A stretch of 64,000 nucleotides of DNA from Synechococcales cyanobacterium C42_A2020_086 (GTDB lineage: Bacteria > Cyanobacteriota > Cyanobacteriia > Elainellales > Elainellaceae): contig JACYLU010000030.1 of assembly GCA_015272325.1 (NCBI GenBank), positions 26,538 to 90,537 on the forward strand, read 5' to 3'. A program made the position numbers and the translations under genes. Of the stretch, positions 37,595 through 47,618 are shown one piece after another; position 1 is the first letter of the stretch, and the number at the start of each line of letters is the position of its first letter. A model generated the notes under the pieces. That model saw nothing but the letters and a program-made list of their open reading frames with translations. It was not told where the DNA came from and made no database searches.

Positions 37595-38293
37595 ATGACC
37601 TCTTCACTCTATCAACGCACGTTGCAACGCCTGTCTACCTTACTGGCGGTGATCGCCTTGACGCTGGTTTTATTGGCCGGGTTGACGGGCATTCTGCTTG
37701 CCTTCTACTACGAACCGACTGCCGGCGGTGCCTTTGACTCCTTGCGGATGATTAGCGAGTTTGTCTCGGGTGGTACCTTGATTCGCAGTCTGCATGATTT
37801 AGCTGGAAACGGCATTATCGGTGTAGCGCTGCTGCAAATTATCGTCCTTTTCTTGAGCCGTCAGTTCCGCCCAAGTTGGCTGACAGCTTGGATCAGTGGC
37901 ATCGCTCTCACGCTGACAGCGATTGGTCTCGGCTGGACGGCCATTATTCTCGATTGGGATCAGATTGGCTACTGGCGGCTGAAGGTGGAATTGGGCATTA
38001 TTTCCGCTGTGCCAGTGATTGGTGAACGACTACGTGACATTCTTGTGGGCGGTGATGCCATTGGCACGACAACGGTTGCTCATATGTATACCCTGCATAG
38101 TTATGTGCTGGCGGCGGTGTCTGTGGCGTTGGCTGTGCTGCATCTAGGGGCATTGGTCTACCAGGAGTGGCAGTTGGCTCGCATGTCTGGTACCGAAACG
38201 GCTGCAGTAAAGGCTACCCCAACAGCAGCGATGGCTTTGGACACAGAAGACGCACAGCAGCCCAGCGAAAGCCCCGCCTTGCTCAAGAGCTAG
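37595..38293 (+). CDS. Cytochrome b6-like membrane protein with incomplete heme ligands
   Basis: A 232-residue protein with four membrane helices, clearly related to cytochrome b6 (PetB): FYYEPTAGGAFDSL, IRSLHDLAGN, WDQIGYWRLKVELGIISAVPVIG and YTLHSYVL (in segments) follow the PetB order. Expected heme histidines are H67 and H168 (pair one) and H183, but the second-helix partner of H183 is Q81 instead of histidine (H67 plus 14). The cysteine that holds heme c_n in PetB is also missing. So only one bis-histidine heme b is predicted with confidence. The C-terminus has a 40-residue Ala/Thr/Glu-rich tail not found in PetB. No petD or petC is adjacent. Its role is unknown. Confidence 0.85.
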   Translation: MTSSLYQRTLQRLSTLLAVIALTLVLLAGLTGILLAFYYEPTAGGAFDSLRMISEFVSGGTLIRSLHDLAGNGIIGVALLQIIVLFLSRQFRPSWLTAWISGIALTLTAIGLGWTAIILDWDQIGYWRLKVELGIISAVPVIGERLRDILVGGDAIGTTTVAHMYTLHSYVLAAVSVALAVLHLGALVYQEWQLARMSGTETAAVKATPTAAMALDTEDAQQPSESPALLKS

Positions 38294-38354
38294 GTCTCGG
38301 ATGCTGAACCTTACACCATCACCGCACCCTACCTGTGGCTAAAACGCCAAAGCA

Positions 38355-39170
38355 CTAAAAAATGGTGGGATGCGCTAGCTGGTATCCTGCTGCCCGCAGT
38401 TTCTCGTTGGAAACCCGAGCATTGTAGGGGCGCGAGCTAGGCTGGCTAGCATCCCAGGTGACCGGAGGCAACCGGTGCTCTCGACAGATCCAGGTCAGCA
38501 GCTCGCCCGTTGTGGTGGGCTGATTTTGCACTAGGTTATAGATACCCTGCAATTGATGGATGCGAGCAAAGTCGATAGCGCCCACAATATCGTCGAGGTG
38601 GATCCAGTTGCTGGCGTCGCTGCCATCTCCGGGACGGGTGGTGCCTGCGGCTCGCCCAAAAATCTTCACTAACTCTCGTTCAGGACCGTAGATGCCGCCG
38701 AGGCGAAAGATGCATACTCGCACGGTTGGGCTAGCGCTAAGCAGTACCTGCTCGGTTTCAGCCAGAATTTCGCCGTTGGAATTCACTGGAGCCACAGGCG
38801 TCTCTTCCGACACCCATGCTCCTTGACGGTCACCATAGACAGCATAACTGCCGGTATAGATAATCTGCCGCACGCTCGTTGCCGGCTGCAACACCTGAAC
38901 GAGGGTCTTGGCGGTGTCCAGGTAAGTTTCGCGATACACTTGGGCATTAGGCGCACCGATGCTGAGTAAGACAACTTGCTGGTCCTGCAGTGCTGCCCGT
39001 AGAGCAGAGGCATCGTGGCCTCGCAGCAGCAGTGCTTGATCAGACAGAGATGCTAACTCTGGTAGCCGAGTCGGGGTCGTCGTCGTGACAGTGACCGTCA
39101 AACCCTGCTCCCGCCATCGTTGCGCCACGGCTTTGCCCACATAGCCACAGCCGATGATGATTCCATTCAT
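38355..39170 (-). CDS. NAD(P)-dependent epimerase/reductase (SDR family)
   Basis: An extended-SDR protein of 271 residues from the ATG at 39170. The nucleotide-binding glycines are in IIIGCGYVGKAVAQRW, and the active-site tyrosine is in TGSYAVYGDRQG, followed by RLGGIYGPERE. The closest known type is the YeeZ-like NAD-dependent epimerase group, which is short and of unknown substrate. An ATG five codons upstream at 39185 is an alternative start. It is divergent from the EamA transporter gene, with 55 bp between the start codons. Confidence 0.82.
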   Translation of the reverse strand: MNGIIIGCGYVGKAVAQRWREQGLTVTVTTTTPTRLPELASLSDQALLLRGHDASALRAALQDQQVVLLSIGAPNAQVYRETYLDTAKTLVQVLQPATSVRQIIYTGSYAVYGDRQGAWVSEETPVAPVNSNGEILAETEQVLLSASPTVRVCIFRLGGIYGPERELVKIFGRAAGTTRPGDGSDASNWIHLDDIVGAIDFARIHQLQGIYNLVQNQPTTTGELLTWICREHRLPPVTWDASQPSSRPYNARVSNEKLRAAGYQLAHPTIF

Positions 39171-39225
39171 GCGTTCTTTGCTCATCCGACTGATCCGACT
39201 CCATAATGACCTATGATGACTCAGC

Positions 39226-40134
39226 ATGAAACAGGTCACTCCACCGTCCTGGCAAATCGCCAGCATTATCGGCGTCGGCATCCTAGCCATCTCGACTTCG
39301 GCGATCTTGGTTCGTTTAGCCACTGAAACTACCCAGGATGACAGCGTTGGCTTCAGTTTGGTTATTGCTGCCAGTCGGCTGACGATTGCTGCTTTGCTGC
39401 TCGCACCCCAATGGCAAGCGTTTCAGACTCCCCCATCTGGAGCCGTGAAATACTCGGTTGCCGCAGGGCTGATGTTGGCGATTCATTTCGCTACCTGGAT
39501 TTCTTCGTTGTCCTACACTTCGATTACCGCATCCACCACCTTAGTCACTACCAATCCGATCTGGGTAGCGCTGATTTCTTGGGTTTGGTTCAAGGAATCG
39601 CTGAGTCGCAGAATGATGGTTGGTATCGCAATGGCATTAGTGGGCGGCATGTTCATTGGCAGCACTCAGCCATCCGACGTGGCTAGCAATCCTCTCCTGG
39701 GCAATAGTTTGGCCTTGATTGGAGCGTGGACCTCTAGTTGCTACTTGCTGCTCGGTCGAGAAGCTCAGCGTGCCAGTTTTTCGATTGGTCATCATGTATT
39801 CATTGCCTACAGCGTTGCTGCCGTTATTCTCTTGCCTCTACCGCTGTTGGCAGGCGCATCCTACACCGGCTACCCAGCGCTGACGTATCTCTGGTTCGGC
39901 TTGATGGCTCTCATTCCGCAACTCATTGGTCATACCAGCTTTAACTGGGCGGTTCGCTACCTTTCCCCCACGCTCGTCACACTGGCTATTTTGATGGAAC
40001 CGATCGGCGCAAGTATCTTGGGTTATCTGCTCTTTCAAGAGTTGCCTAGCCTGAAAACCTTGATAGGTGCGGCAATATTGCTGGCAGGAGTGGCTACGGC
40101 AGTGCTCAATGTATCGGCTGCGTCCCAGTCGTAG
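39226..40134 (+). CDS. EamA/DMT-family permease
   Basis: A 302-residue membrane protein with ten predicted helices in two EamA repeats (about 8-140 and 160-295). Landmarks are STSAILVRLA near the start, TTLVTTNPIWVALISW, and in the second repeat FNWAVRYLSPTLVTLAILMEPIGA (parts). Such proteins export metabolites such as amino acids; the substrate cannot be predicted. The start ATG at 39226 lies close to the divergent epimerase gene, so they share a promoter region. Confidence 0.88.
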   Translation: MKQVTPPSWQIASIIGVGILAISTSAILVRLATETTQDDSVGFSLVIAASRLTIAALLLAPQWQAFQTPPSGAVKYSVAAGLMLAIHFATWISSLSYTSITASTTLVTTNPIWVALISWVWFKESLSRRMMVGIAMALVGGMFIGSTQPSDVASNPLLGNSLALIGAWTSSCYLLLGREAQRASFSIGHHVFIAYSVAAVILLPLPLLAGASYTGYPALTYLWFGLMALIPQLIGHTSFNWAVRYLSPTLVTLAILMEPIGASILGYLLFQELPSLKTLIGAAILLAGVATAVLNVSAASQS

Positions 40135-40294
40135 CAAAATACGTTAGAGGATGCCAAAGGTCCCTCTCCCCGCGACCGATTGAGTTGTTTTGGCAGCCCT
40201 CTGTCCGCAGTGGGAAAGGTGCCGTCTGGGGTGTCTGGGAACGCTGAATCAGTTTTGCTGAATGACTGAAGCAAGGCATCCCAGTCACAAAGCA

Positions 40295-41482
40295 CTACTG
40301 CTGCGATAACCGCTGAACGCTCTCCCCGCCAAGGAGTTGGTCTGCTTCCACAAGCAGGTCTGGGATGATCTGGGCATGGGGGCTTTGGCTCAGGCATTGT
40401 TGCAAATTCCGTTTCAATTGAGCGGTCTGTTCGGCTTTACAGCCTGGAAACCAGTGCCCACCATTGCCCAGCAGGTTGTAGCGCATTTTGGCATAGTCTA
40501 GAAGATCGTAGGCCAGCGCTAGATTGCGCAGCCAGAGGATGGCCGGAATGTTGATCTGCCCAGGTGTATCTTCGGGGCGAGGTAAGCCAATGCGCCATGT
40601 GCGCCACCAGTCGGCTCCAAGCCGGTCAATGGCAGCTTGTTCAAGTCGTTCAATAATGGGTGGCAGAATCTCATCGGCGCGATCCAACCACTTCAGGGTT
40701 TGCAGATGCTCATCAAAATCGCTGGGGCATGCAGCTCCCACACTCAGAGTATGCACTTGCGGGTGGCTGAGGCAAAACAAATTGTTGAACACTATGGGGC
40801 TGAGGGGAGCACAAAGGTCCACAAGCCGTTGTGGCGGGCTGTAGAGCATGCCGCCTTTGTTGGATGGGCTGATGATGAACACGCCCATGTCATGGCGGGT
40901 CGCTGCTTCGATAGCCGGCCAGTTGTCTTGATAGATGTAGTACCAGTGCAAATTCACATAGTCAAACCGTCCGCTTTCAATGGCTTGTAGGATAATTGCC
41001 GTCGGTGCATGGGTGGAGAACCCCACAAATCGGACTTTTCCAGCCTGTTGCAGTTGGCGGGCAACATCGAGGCATCCTCCTGGGCGCAAGCTGTAGTCCA
41101 GCAATTCTGGCGTGTTGATGCCATGCAGTCCCAACAAGTCGATGTAGTCCAACTTGAGATTCGCCAACGACTGCTCTACGGTTTTTAAGAACTCGCCGGG
41201 GTTGTCCGTAGGAGCCACTTTCGTCTGCACAATCAGTTTTTCTCGGCTCAACTTGGGTAATATCTGACCTAGCTGCAGCTCGGACGATCCGTAGCCGCGA
41301 GCTGTTTCAATGTGAGTAATGCCCAGCTCTAACGCTCGGTGAATGGTGGCTTCCAGATTAGCCTGATTGCCAGCCGGAATCGAGGATAACGGTACATCCT
41401 GCCATTTGTATTGGTAGCGCATACCACCACAGGAAAAGATTGGCATGGACAATTCAGTGCGCCCAAATCTGCGATAGTGCAT
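40295..41482 (-). CDS. Aldo/keto reductase family protein
   Basis: A 395-residue protein with an AKR (beta/alpha)8 barrel. The tetrad positions are E59 (usually Asp, in HIETARGYG), Y64, K88 (VQTKVAP) and H120 (LLGLHG), so one canonical residue is changed conservatively. A C-terminal extension of about 100 residues after the barrel resembles that of the iron-sulfur-type bacterial AKRs, but the CxxCxxC cluster is missing; a few single cysteines remain. The cofactor should be NADPH. The substrate is unknown. The start is the ATG at 41482. Confidence 0.85.
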   Translation of the reverse strand: MHYRRFGRTELSMPIFSCGGMRYQYKWQDVPLSSIPAGNQANLEATIHRALELGITHIETARGYGSSELQLGQILPKLSREKLIVQTKVAPTDNPGEFLKTVEQSLANLKLDYIDLLGLHGINTPELLDYSLRPGGCLDVARQLQQAGKVRFVGFSTHAPTAIILQAIESGRFDYVNLHWYYIYQDNWPAIEAATRHDMGVFIISPSNKGGMLYSPPQRLVDLCAPLSPIVFNNLFCLSHPQVHTLSVGAACPSDFDEHLQTLKWLDRADEILPPIIERLEQAAIDRLGADWWRTWRIGLPRPEDTPGQINIPAILWLRNLALAYDLLDYAKMRYNLLGNGGHWFPGCKAEQTAQLKRNLQQCLSQSPHAQIIPDLLVEADQLLGGESVQRLSQQ

Positions 41483-41660
41483 AAAATCTCAGGAATAACA
41501 GGAATAATAGGTTAGAGTTCAGTGGTTTGCTCTGCCCTCAACCCTGCACAAAACTGGCAATAATAAAGTTAGCTAAACTCACACCCATCCGCAATTGCGA
41601 TGCGCTCAACGGCGTCTGGCAGGCGCGGTCTATTTTGTGTTCGTCTCTTTTCCGACTTTT

Positions 41661-42701
41661 ATGGATATTTCAGACCTTGACGACCTTGAGAATTCAGTTC
41701 AAGACTTATTGTCCCTGGCTCGCATTGAGCTGGAAGAAAAGCGGCTGCAGCAGCAGCGCGAAGAGCAGATAGCCCAAGAAGTCAACAAAATTAAACAGCG
41801 GCTAGAGCCACTCCTCCAGCAGGTTGAGGATATGCTGTCTCAGCTTCCTCTGGAAGACTTTGTTGATAGTGTAACCCGTCGCAAACTAGAGGAAAAGGCG
41901 GCAGATCTTCGTCAACGGTTGCTGAATGCCCCATTACTGGCTGCCCAAACTATTGACCGGCAGATGATTCTAAATGAGGAGCGGCTACTCGACGAACGAC
42001 TTAACGAGCAAGCCAATCGCTGGCGACAAGGACTAAAAGCTGATCTGCTGGAGATGATCACCGAACAGAAGGACTTCTATAGCGCTACCGATGCGGCCAT
42101 TGCCGTTCGCGGTTATATCCATGACCTCAAGGCAATCAATGCCCTAGAGGAAATCGTAGATGCCCTAATTCATCAGATCAATACTCACAGTGAAGAAGGT
42201 CCTGTGGCGCGTTTGCGGGGTAGCCATGAGCAAACCCTGACGTTTATCTATAATAAGGCTCTAGAAAATCGCTCGCGGGTTGAGCGGGCACCTGATGTAC
42301 AGCCACGAGTTCGCCACCGCACCTCCGAGAAACGCCCCAATCCCTACGGCATGCTAGAAGGCAAAGTGGTGATTTTTGGAGGTCACGATCGCCTAGAAAC
42401 GGCAGTACGCAATCGCTTAAGAGAGGCAAACGTGAATTTAGTGTGGTGTACAGCTCAAGCCGGACCGCAAATTGCCGAACAGGCTGAAAGTCATATTGCC
42501 AGTGCTGACCTAGTCTTGGTGATCACTGGCTACACGAGCCACAAGCTCACTGATAAAGCCGTTCAAGCCGCTCAACGAGCCGGTAAAGCCGTAGAAATGA
42601 TCAACACAACTGGCGTTGTGCGAGTTTTGGAGGCGCTAGAGTACGGACTCAAGACGAAACAGCTTGTACGACATCTCAACCAATACTCCAAGCCAGCCTA
42701 G
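41661..42701 (+). CDS. Helical protein with C-terminal DUF2325 domain
   Basis: A 346-residue protein from the ATG at 41661. The N-terminal 230 residues are highly charged and helical (LENSVQDLLSLARIELEEKRLQQQ, in part), probably a coiled coil. The C-terminal 100 residues match DUF2325: KVVIFGGHDRLETAVRNRL, then LVLVITGYTSHKLTDKAVQAA. DUF2325 has a Rossmann-like fold of unknown role. The in-frame GTG/ATG region back to 41595 lacks similarity and is not included. It converges with rpiA across a 180-bp spacer. Confidence 0.78.
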   Translation: MDISDLDDLENSVQDLLSLARIELEEKRLQQQREEQIAQEVNKIKQRLEPLLQQVEDMLSQLPLEDFVDSVTRRKLEEKAADLRQRLLNAPLLAAQTIDRQMILNEERLLDERLNEQANRWRQGLKADLLEMITEQKDFYSATDAAIAVRGYIHDLKAINALEEIVDALIHQINTHSEEGPVARLRGSHEQTLTFIYNKALENRSRVERAPDVQPRVRHRTSEKRPNPYGMLEGKVVIFGGHDRLETAVRNRLREANVNLVWCTAQAGPQIAEQAESHIASADLVLVITGYTSHKLTDKAVQAAQRAGKAVEMINTTGVVRVLEALEYGLKTKQLVRHLNQYSKPA

Positions 42702-42788
42702 TCTATTGCTTATGCTTATTGGTGCTTATTGGTTGCTCATCAGTCGCTCATTTCGGTAGTTCCTTCAGATCAAGGAGGTGAGATATCC

Positions 42789-42853
42789 CCTGCTCCCACC
42801 CCTTCTGCCAACTGAGAGAGCAGGAGTTGGGGACAATCTGTTGACAATCTGTC
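42789..42853. repeat. Spacer hairpin and tandem duplication between convergent genes
   Basis: CCTGCTC (42789-42795) and GAGCAGG (42818-42824) form a 7-bp inverted repeat with a 22-base loop, between the convergent DUF2325 and rpiA genes. Right next to it GACAATCTGT is repeated at 42832-42841 and 42843-42852. The hairpin lacks a clear T-run, so I do not call it a terminator. Confidence 0.5.
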
Positions 42854-42880
42854 TTTAACTCGTCCCAATCAGCAAACCCG

Positions 42881-43594
42881 CTACTGAATCTCGCGCACGA
42901 CCGGCTGACCGTCTTTGATCTCGCCTACCAGAATCAGGTCCGCCACGCCCACAAATAGCCCGTTATCGAGTACACCCGGAATATTGTTCAGCGTTTTCTC
43001 CAGTTCTGCCGGGTTATCGATGGCGTCAAACTGCACATCCAGGATCATGTTGCCTTGGTCAGTGATCACAGGACCATCCTTCTTGACGCCCATGCGCAGT
43101 TCTGGACGGCCACCCAGCTTCTGAATCGCTCGGGTGACTGGCGTAACCGCAATGGGCAGCACCTCGACAGGCAAGGGGAAGGTAGATCCCAATCGATCCA
43201 CGAGCTTGGAGCTATCCACTACCACAATAAATAGGTCTGCCAGCGAATCGACTAGCTTCTCGCGGGTGTGGGCTGCCCCACCGCCCTTAATTAAATTTTT
43301 GTTCGGATCAACTTCGTCTGCTCCGTCAATGGCAATTGCGATCGAGTCCACGTCATCCAGCGTGGTGAGAGGAATCCCGTACTGCTTCGCCAGCACCGAG
43401 GCTTGAAACGAGGTCGGTACACCCCGGATATCCCGCAACTCGCCGGACTGCAACCGCTCGCCCAAAAACTGAATGGCAAAAGCCGTGGTCGATCCGGTGC
43501 CCAACCCGACAACAGAGCCTGACTGAACGCGGCTCGCGGCAGCCCGCCCCACCTCTTGCTTCATCAGCTTGACCGGATCTAGTTCGCTCGTCAT
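42881..43594 (-). CDS. rpiA: Ribose-5-phosphate isomerase A
   Basis: A 237-residue RpiA that interconverts ribose-5-phosphate and ribulose-5-phosphate in the Calvin cycle and pentose phosphate pathway. The phosphate-binding loop [12 protein letters not shown], the active-site segment [20 protein letters not shown] and the [12 protein letters not shown] motif are all present. The start is the ATG at 43594, where the family N-terminus [20 protein letters not shown] begins; AGGAG lies just upstream. Length is normal. It is not in an operon; the TPR gene is divergent. Confidence 0.95.
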   Translation of the reverse strand: MTSELDPVKLMKQEVGRAAASRVQSGSVVGLGTGSTTAFAIQFLGERLQSGELRDIRGVPTSFQASVLAKQYGIPLTTLDDVDSIAIAIDGADEVDPNKNLIKGGGAAHTREKLVDSLADLFIVVVDSSKLVDRLGSTFPLPVEVLPIAVTPVTRAIQKLGGRPELRMGVKKDGPVITDQGNMILDVQFDAIDNPAELEKTLNNIPGVLDNGLFVGVADLILVGEIKDGQPVVREIQ

Positions 43595-43766
43595 CCTAAA
43601 ATCTCCTCTAACGTATACCACAACACTCAACACAGCCGAGTGAGCAGACGGTTTCTAGCATGACCTAAAACTTCCCTCAGCTCAACCAGCAGGAACAGAT
43701 CTAGATGGCTGTGATCTTTCTGCAAAGCCGGTTCAAATTCCCCTGAAGTGGAAGCAAGACGGCTGT

Positions 43767-46049
43767 ATGGATTATCAGCATCGGTTTAGGGTCAGCGAGC
43801 TGAGGGAGATTATGGCAGCACAAACGGACTGGCAAGAGCGAGCATGGGACAACGTGAATGGGCAAACCCCTGATGCTAGTTCCGTTCTGCCAGTGCAAGA
43901 TCCGGAGCCAAAAGACGGAACCGGGGCCGTTTTCCAGCAGCTCAATCATGTGTATTGGCGCAATCAAGCCAATGCGCTACTGGATGAGCAGGAATGGCAA
44001 AAAGCAATTGCCGGCTACACCAAAGCCTTGAGCTATCACGCGAACGATCGCCTCAGTTGGCTGAACCGCAGCTATGCGCTAGATCGTCTGGGACGCTACG
44101 AGGAGGCCCTGCAGGGGTACGAACGGGCGCTGCAGATTCGCTCTCAGGATGCTGTGACGTGGTACAACCGAGGTGTCACCCTGCGCCGCTTGCAGCGCTA
44201 TGAAGAGGCCATCGCCAGCTACGACCGAGCACTGGCAGACAATCCCACGCTGCATCAAGCCTGGTACAATCGGGGATGCATTTTGGCCGAATTGCGGCGC
44301 TATGAAGAGGCCATTGCCAGCTACGATCAGGCTCTACAGTTGCGCCCGAGCCGAGCCGAAGTCTGGCACGACCGGGGCTATGCATTAGCCGAGTTGCAGC
44401 GCTATGAGGAAGCCATTGCCAGCTATGACCGAGCACTGGACGGTAATCCGCATTACATAGCCGCCTGGAACAATCGCGGAGTTGCCCTGAAGCAGTTAAA
44501 GCGCTACGAAGAGGCAGTCGCTAGCTATGATCGAGCACTAGAGGATAACCCCAAGCTATACCAGGCGTGGCACAATCGCGGTGCTGCTCTTGAGGGATTG
44601 GGACGCGACATCGAAGCCCTGAATAGCTACGAGCAAGCTCTGCTGCATAAGCCCAATAAAGCAGAATCCTGGTATGCCCGAGGTGCGATTTTAGTCCGCC
44701 TCCAGCGCTACAAGGAGGCACTTGCCAACCTTGAGCGAGCCATTCAGCTACAGCCCAACCTAGAACTCGCTTGGCTGCAGCGGGGTCAGGCTTTGCTTGC
44801 CTTAGAGCAGTGGGAAGACGCTGTTGCTAGCTACGAGCGATTGCTAGATCTCGCCCCTGATCACGTTGACTATAATCACGCGGCGCTGATCGGCTATGAC
44901 GGCTTCCTCCAACGACATCCCGAAGCAGCAGGGACTTGGTATCGGCGCGGACTAGCGCTGTTACAGCTCAATCAGCTGCCGGATGCCGCCACCAGCTTCG
45001 AGCAGGTCACCATCCTAGAGCCGCAACATGCCGAAGCTTGGCTGCGATGGGGCAGGGTTCTCACTCAGCTTGGGCAGATCGAATCAGCCGTGCGCTGCTT
45101 TGAACAGGTTACTGTTTTGCAGCCCGATCAGGACATGGCTTGGTTTGAAGCGGCCCAAGGACGGATACAGCTCGATCACCGATCGATCGCGATGGAGTAT
45201 CTCAACCGCGTGCTGCAGATTGCTCCTCACCATGCGGCAGCCTGGAACCAACGGGCCACGCTGGCTATCCAGCAACGAGATTGGGAGACGGCGCTGCATA
45301 GCCTTGATCAACTGCTGGCGCTGCACCCTGAACAAGTAGATGCCTGGCAGCAACGGGGAGAGGTGTTGCGGCAGTTGCAGCAGTTTGAGGCAGCCATTGC
45401 CAGCTACGATCGGGCCCTAACGCTACAGCCCAACGCCGCAGCGCTGTGGATACAGCGAGGAACAATTCTGTTTCAAACCGGACAGCTTGAGGCAGCAGTG
45501 ACCAGTTTTGCCCAGGCTCTACACTACCAGCCCCAAAACTATGGCGCTTTGCTGTTGCGCGGTGCAGCCCTGCTGCGGCTCAACCGTCTGGCTGAGGCAG
45601 TCGATTGTTTTGATCAGGCGCTGGAGTTGCGACCGCAAAGTGCTACGGTTTGGAGCGATCGCGGCAGCGCCCTACTCCAGCTTGGGCAGTTGCAAGCCGC
45701 TCTAGAGAGCTACCGGACGGCCCTGCGGATCAATCCTGATCAGCATCAGGTGTGGTATAACTGCGGCCAAGTTCTGGAAAACCTGAAACAATATGCGGCA
45801 GCGCTGACCAGCTACGACCGCACCCTACTACTTCAACCTAGCAAGCACCAGGCTTGGTGTCGCCGGGGGCAGGTACTACTTCAAATGGGACGCTATGCAG
45901 CAGCGGTTGCTAGCTTTGAGCAAGCCCTAGCTATCAGACCAGACGACTACGAAGCCTGGTCAGGACGTAGTGCTGCCTTGATGCAGCTCGGTCGCACCGA
46001 CGACGCTATCCGTAGCCTCACCGAAGCGCTGGAATTGCAGCCTAGTTAA
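43767..46049 (+). CDS. TPR-repeat protein with about 20 repeats
   Basis: A 760-residue protein made of tetratricopeptide repeats from about residue 70 to the end, roughly 20 units of 34 residues with the consensus W-x2-RG-x2-L-x2-L-x-RYEEAIASYDRAL. Repeats 3-7 are nearly identical, which shows recent expansion. There is no signal peptide or other domain. TPR arrays bind partner proteins. The ATG at 43767 and a second at 43812 (with GAGGGAGA just before it) are both possible starts. It ends 3 bp before the stop of prs, which converges on it. Confidence 0.88.
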   Translation: MDYQHRFRVSELREIMAAQTDWQERAWDNVNGQTPDASSVLPVQDPEPKDGTGAVFQQLNHVYWRNQANALLDEQEWQKAIAGYTKALSYHANDRLSWLNRSYALDRLGRYEEALQGYERALQIRSQDAVTWYNRGVTLRRLQRYEEAIASYDRALADNPTLHQAWYNRGCILAELRRYEEAIASYDQALQLRPSRAEVWHDRGYALAELQRYEEAIASYDRALDGNPHYIAAWNNRGVALKQLKRYEEAVASYDRALEDNPKLYQAWHNRGAALEGLGRDIEALNSYEQALLHKPNKAESWYARGAILVRLQRYKEALANLERAIQLQPNLELAWLQRGQALLALEQWEDAVASYERLLDLAPDHVDYNHAALIGYDGFLQRHPEAAGTWYRRGLALLQLNQLPDAATSFEQVTILEPQHAEAWLRWGRVLTQLGQIESAVRCFEQVTVLQPDQDMAWFEAAQGRIQLDHRSIAMEYLNRVLQIAPHHAAAWNQRATLAIQQRDWETALHSLDQLLALHPEQVDAWQQRGEVLRQLQQFEAAIASYDRALTLQPNAAALWIQRGTILFQTGQLEAAVTSFAQALHYQPQNYGALLLRGAALLRLNRLAEAVDCFDQALELRPQSATVWSDRGSALLQLGQLQAALESYRTALRINPDQHQVWYNCGQVLENLKQYAAALTSYDRTLLLQPSKHQAWCRRGQVLLQMGRYAAAVASFEQALAIRPDDYEAWSGRSAALMQLGRTDDAIRSLTEALELQPS

Positions 46050-46052
46050 CCG

Positions 46053-47045
46053 CTACCGAAACATGCTGCTCACGGAACTATCTTCATGAATCCGCCAGAT
46101 GGTTTCACCTAGCAGCTTAGCCACCGAGAGCATCGTTAGCTGCTTGAACTGTTTCTCATCCGGGATGGGAATCGTATTGGTAACAATGATTTCCTCAAAC
46201 AGGCCGGCTGAGAGCCGCTCTATTGCAGGCGGTGAAAAAACCGCATGGGTGGCACACGCATAGACCTCGCGAGCGCCCTCTTTCCGCAGCAGCCGCGCTC
46301 CTTCACAAATGGTGCCTGCGGTGTCAATCATGTCATCAACGAGGATAGCGGTTTTGCCTGCTACATCCCCGATCACATTCATTACTTCTGCCACATTGTG
46401 AGCTTGGCGTCGCTTATCAATAATTGCCAGAGGAGCATCATTCAGCTTTTTGGCAAAGGCTCGTGCGCGAGCTACTCCGCCAACATCCGGAGACACGACC
46501 ACAATGTCGCTGAGGTTTTTGCTCAGCAGATAATCCAAAATGACGGGCAAGCCGTAGACGTGATCAAAGGGGATATCGAAGTAGCCCTGAATTTGAGCCG
46601 AGTGCAAATCCATCGCTAGAATGCGGCTGGCCCCTGCTTGGGTAATCAAGTTTGCCACCAGTTTTGCAGTGATCGATTCTCGCCCTGCTGTTTTGCGATC
46701 GGCCCGAGCGTAGCCGTAGTAGGGAATGACCGCCGTGATCTGCCGGGCCGAAGCTCGGCGACAGGCATCAATCATGATCAGCAGCTCCATCAGGTGGTCA
46801 TTCACCGGGAAGCAGGTCGGCTGCATTAGATAGACATCACATCCTCGGATGGACTCTTGGATCTGGATGTAAATTTCACCATCAGCAAACCGCTTTCGCA
46901 CCATGGGTCCTAGATCCATACCTAAGTAGCGAGCGATTTCCTGAGCAAGCGGTACGTTTGCCGAACCGGAGAATAACCGAAGGCGGCTATTGTCTTCAAC
47001 GGGAGGCAGAGTCAGTTGGAAAGGCAGAGTGGCAGAGCGGGTCAC
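46053..47045 (-). CDS. prs: Ribose-phosphate pyrophosphokinase
   Basis: A 330-residue PRPP synthetase making PRPP from ribose-5-phosphate and ATP for nucleotide, histidine and tryptophan synthesis. The signature MDLHSAQIQGYF (145-156) and the PRPP loop ILVDDMIDTAGT (234-245) are intact, as are the VSPDVGGVARARAFA segment and the ADGEIYIQI segment. Its N-terminus is about 15 residues longer than that of E. coli Prs. The start is a GTG at 47045; no nearby in-frame ATG gives a complete protein. It follows rpiA functionally but not in an operon. Confidence 0.95.
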   Translation of the reverse strand: MTRSATLPFQLTLPPVEDNSRLRLFSGSANVPLAQEIARYLGMDLGPMVRKRFADGEIYIQIQESIRGCDVYLMQPTCFPVNDHLMELLIMIDACRRASARQITAVIPYYGYARADRKTAGRESITAKLVANLITQAGASRILAMDLHSAQIQGYFDIPFDHVYGLPVILDYLLSKNLSDIVVVSPDVGGVARARAFAKKLNDAPLAIIDKRRQAHNVAEVMNVIGDVAGKTAILVDDMIDTAGTICEGARLLRKEGAREVYACATHAVFSPPAIERLSAGLFEEIIVTNTIPIPDEKQFKQLTMLSVAKLLGETIWRIHEDSSVSSMFR

Positions 47046-47618
47046 AGCAAGTCCTCGGCGCTACTGTCATCGAAATCTTAGCATCAACACCATTAAAACA
47101 GTGCTTTGCGATGTCGCAGATACTAAAGGTCGCTGATTAAAAGCAATCACAATACTCAATCGATACCCAATGAAGAGAAGTCCTAGCCAAACTCTACTGG
47201 ACTCGGTGCGCTAATTAAGTCGGCAGACGAGAACAGGTCTTAAACGGTATCCAATTTACGTCCCTACTCGCAACCTACCAAGAGCCACTACTGAGTCAAG
47301 GCAGACTGGAGGGGGCTGAAGCGGGGGCAAGTAGAACGAAATAACAAAATAGAACTAAATAATACAATACTGCCTTTAATCTAGCAGCACATTTTTTACA
47401 GAGACTTTTAAGAGTTACGGCTAAAAACGGCTAAAAGTATGGCAGCTACAGCTCCAAACATTAACCATACTGACCAGGTAACAGACTAGATCGTTGATGG
47501 GAATGAGCAGCGTCCTCCATGTAATGACATAACGATGTGATGACATAACGATAGTTTGATACAGCCTAATCTGACCTTTGATTCTTGACCTTTGACTCTA
47601 TATTAAGCCGTCAAGCTT
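47046..47618. other. 573-bp spacer with two tandem duplications
   Basis: No gene is visible between prs and the psb30 unit. Two duplications are present: ATGACATAACGAT at 47524-47536 and 47540-47552 (period 16), and TGACCTTTGA(T/C)TCT at 47572-47585 and 47586-47599. The prs promoter must lie in the left part, but I see no clear -10/-35 pair. Confidence 0.5.

Noticed and set aside
37595..38293. Annotation as petB itself
   Set aside because: The heme ligand at position 81 and the heme c_n cysteine are missing, and no petD follows, so it is a paralogue and not the cytochrome b6 of the b6f complex.
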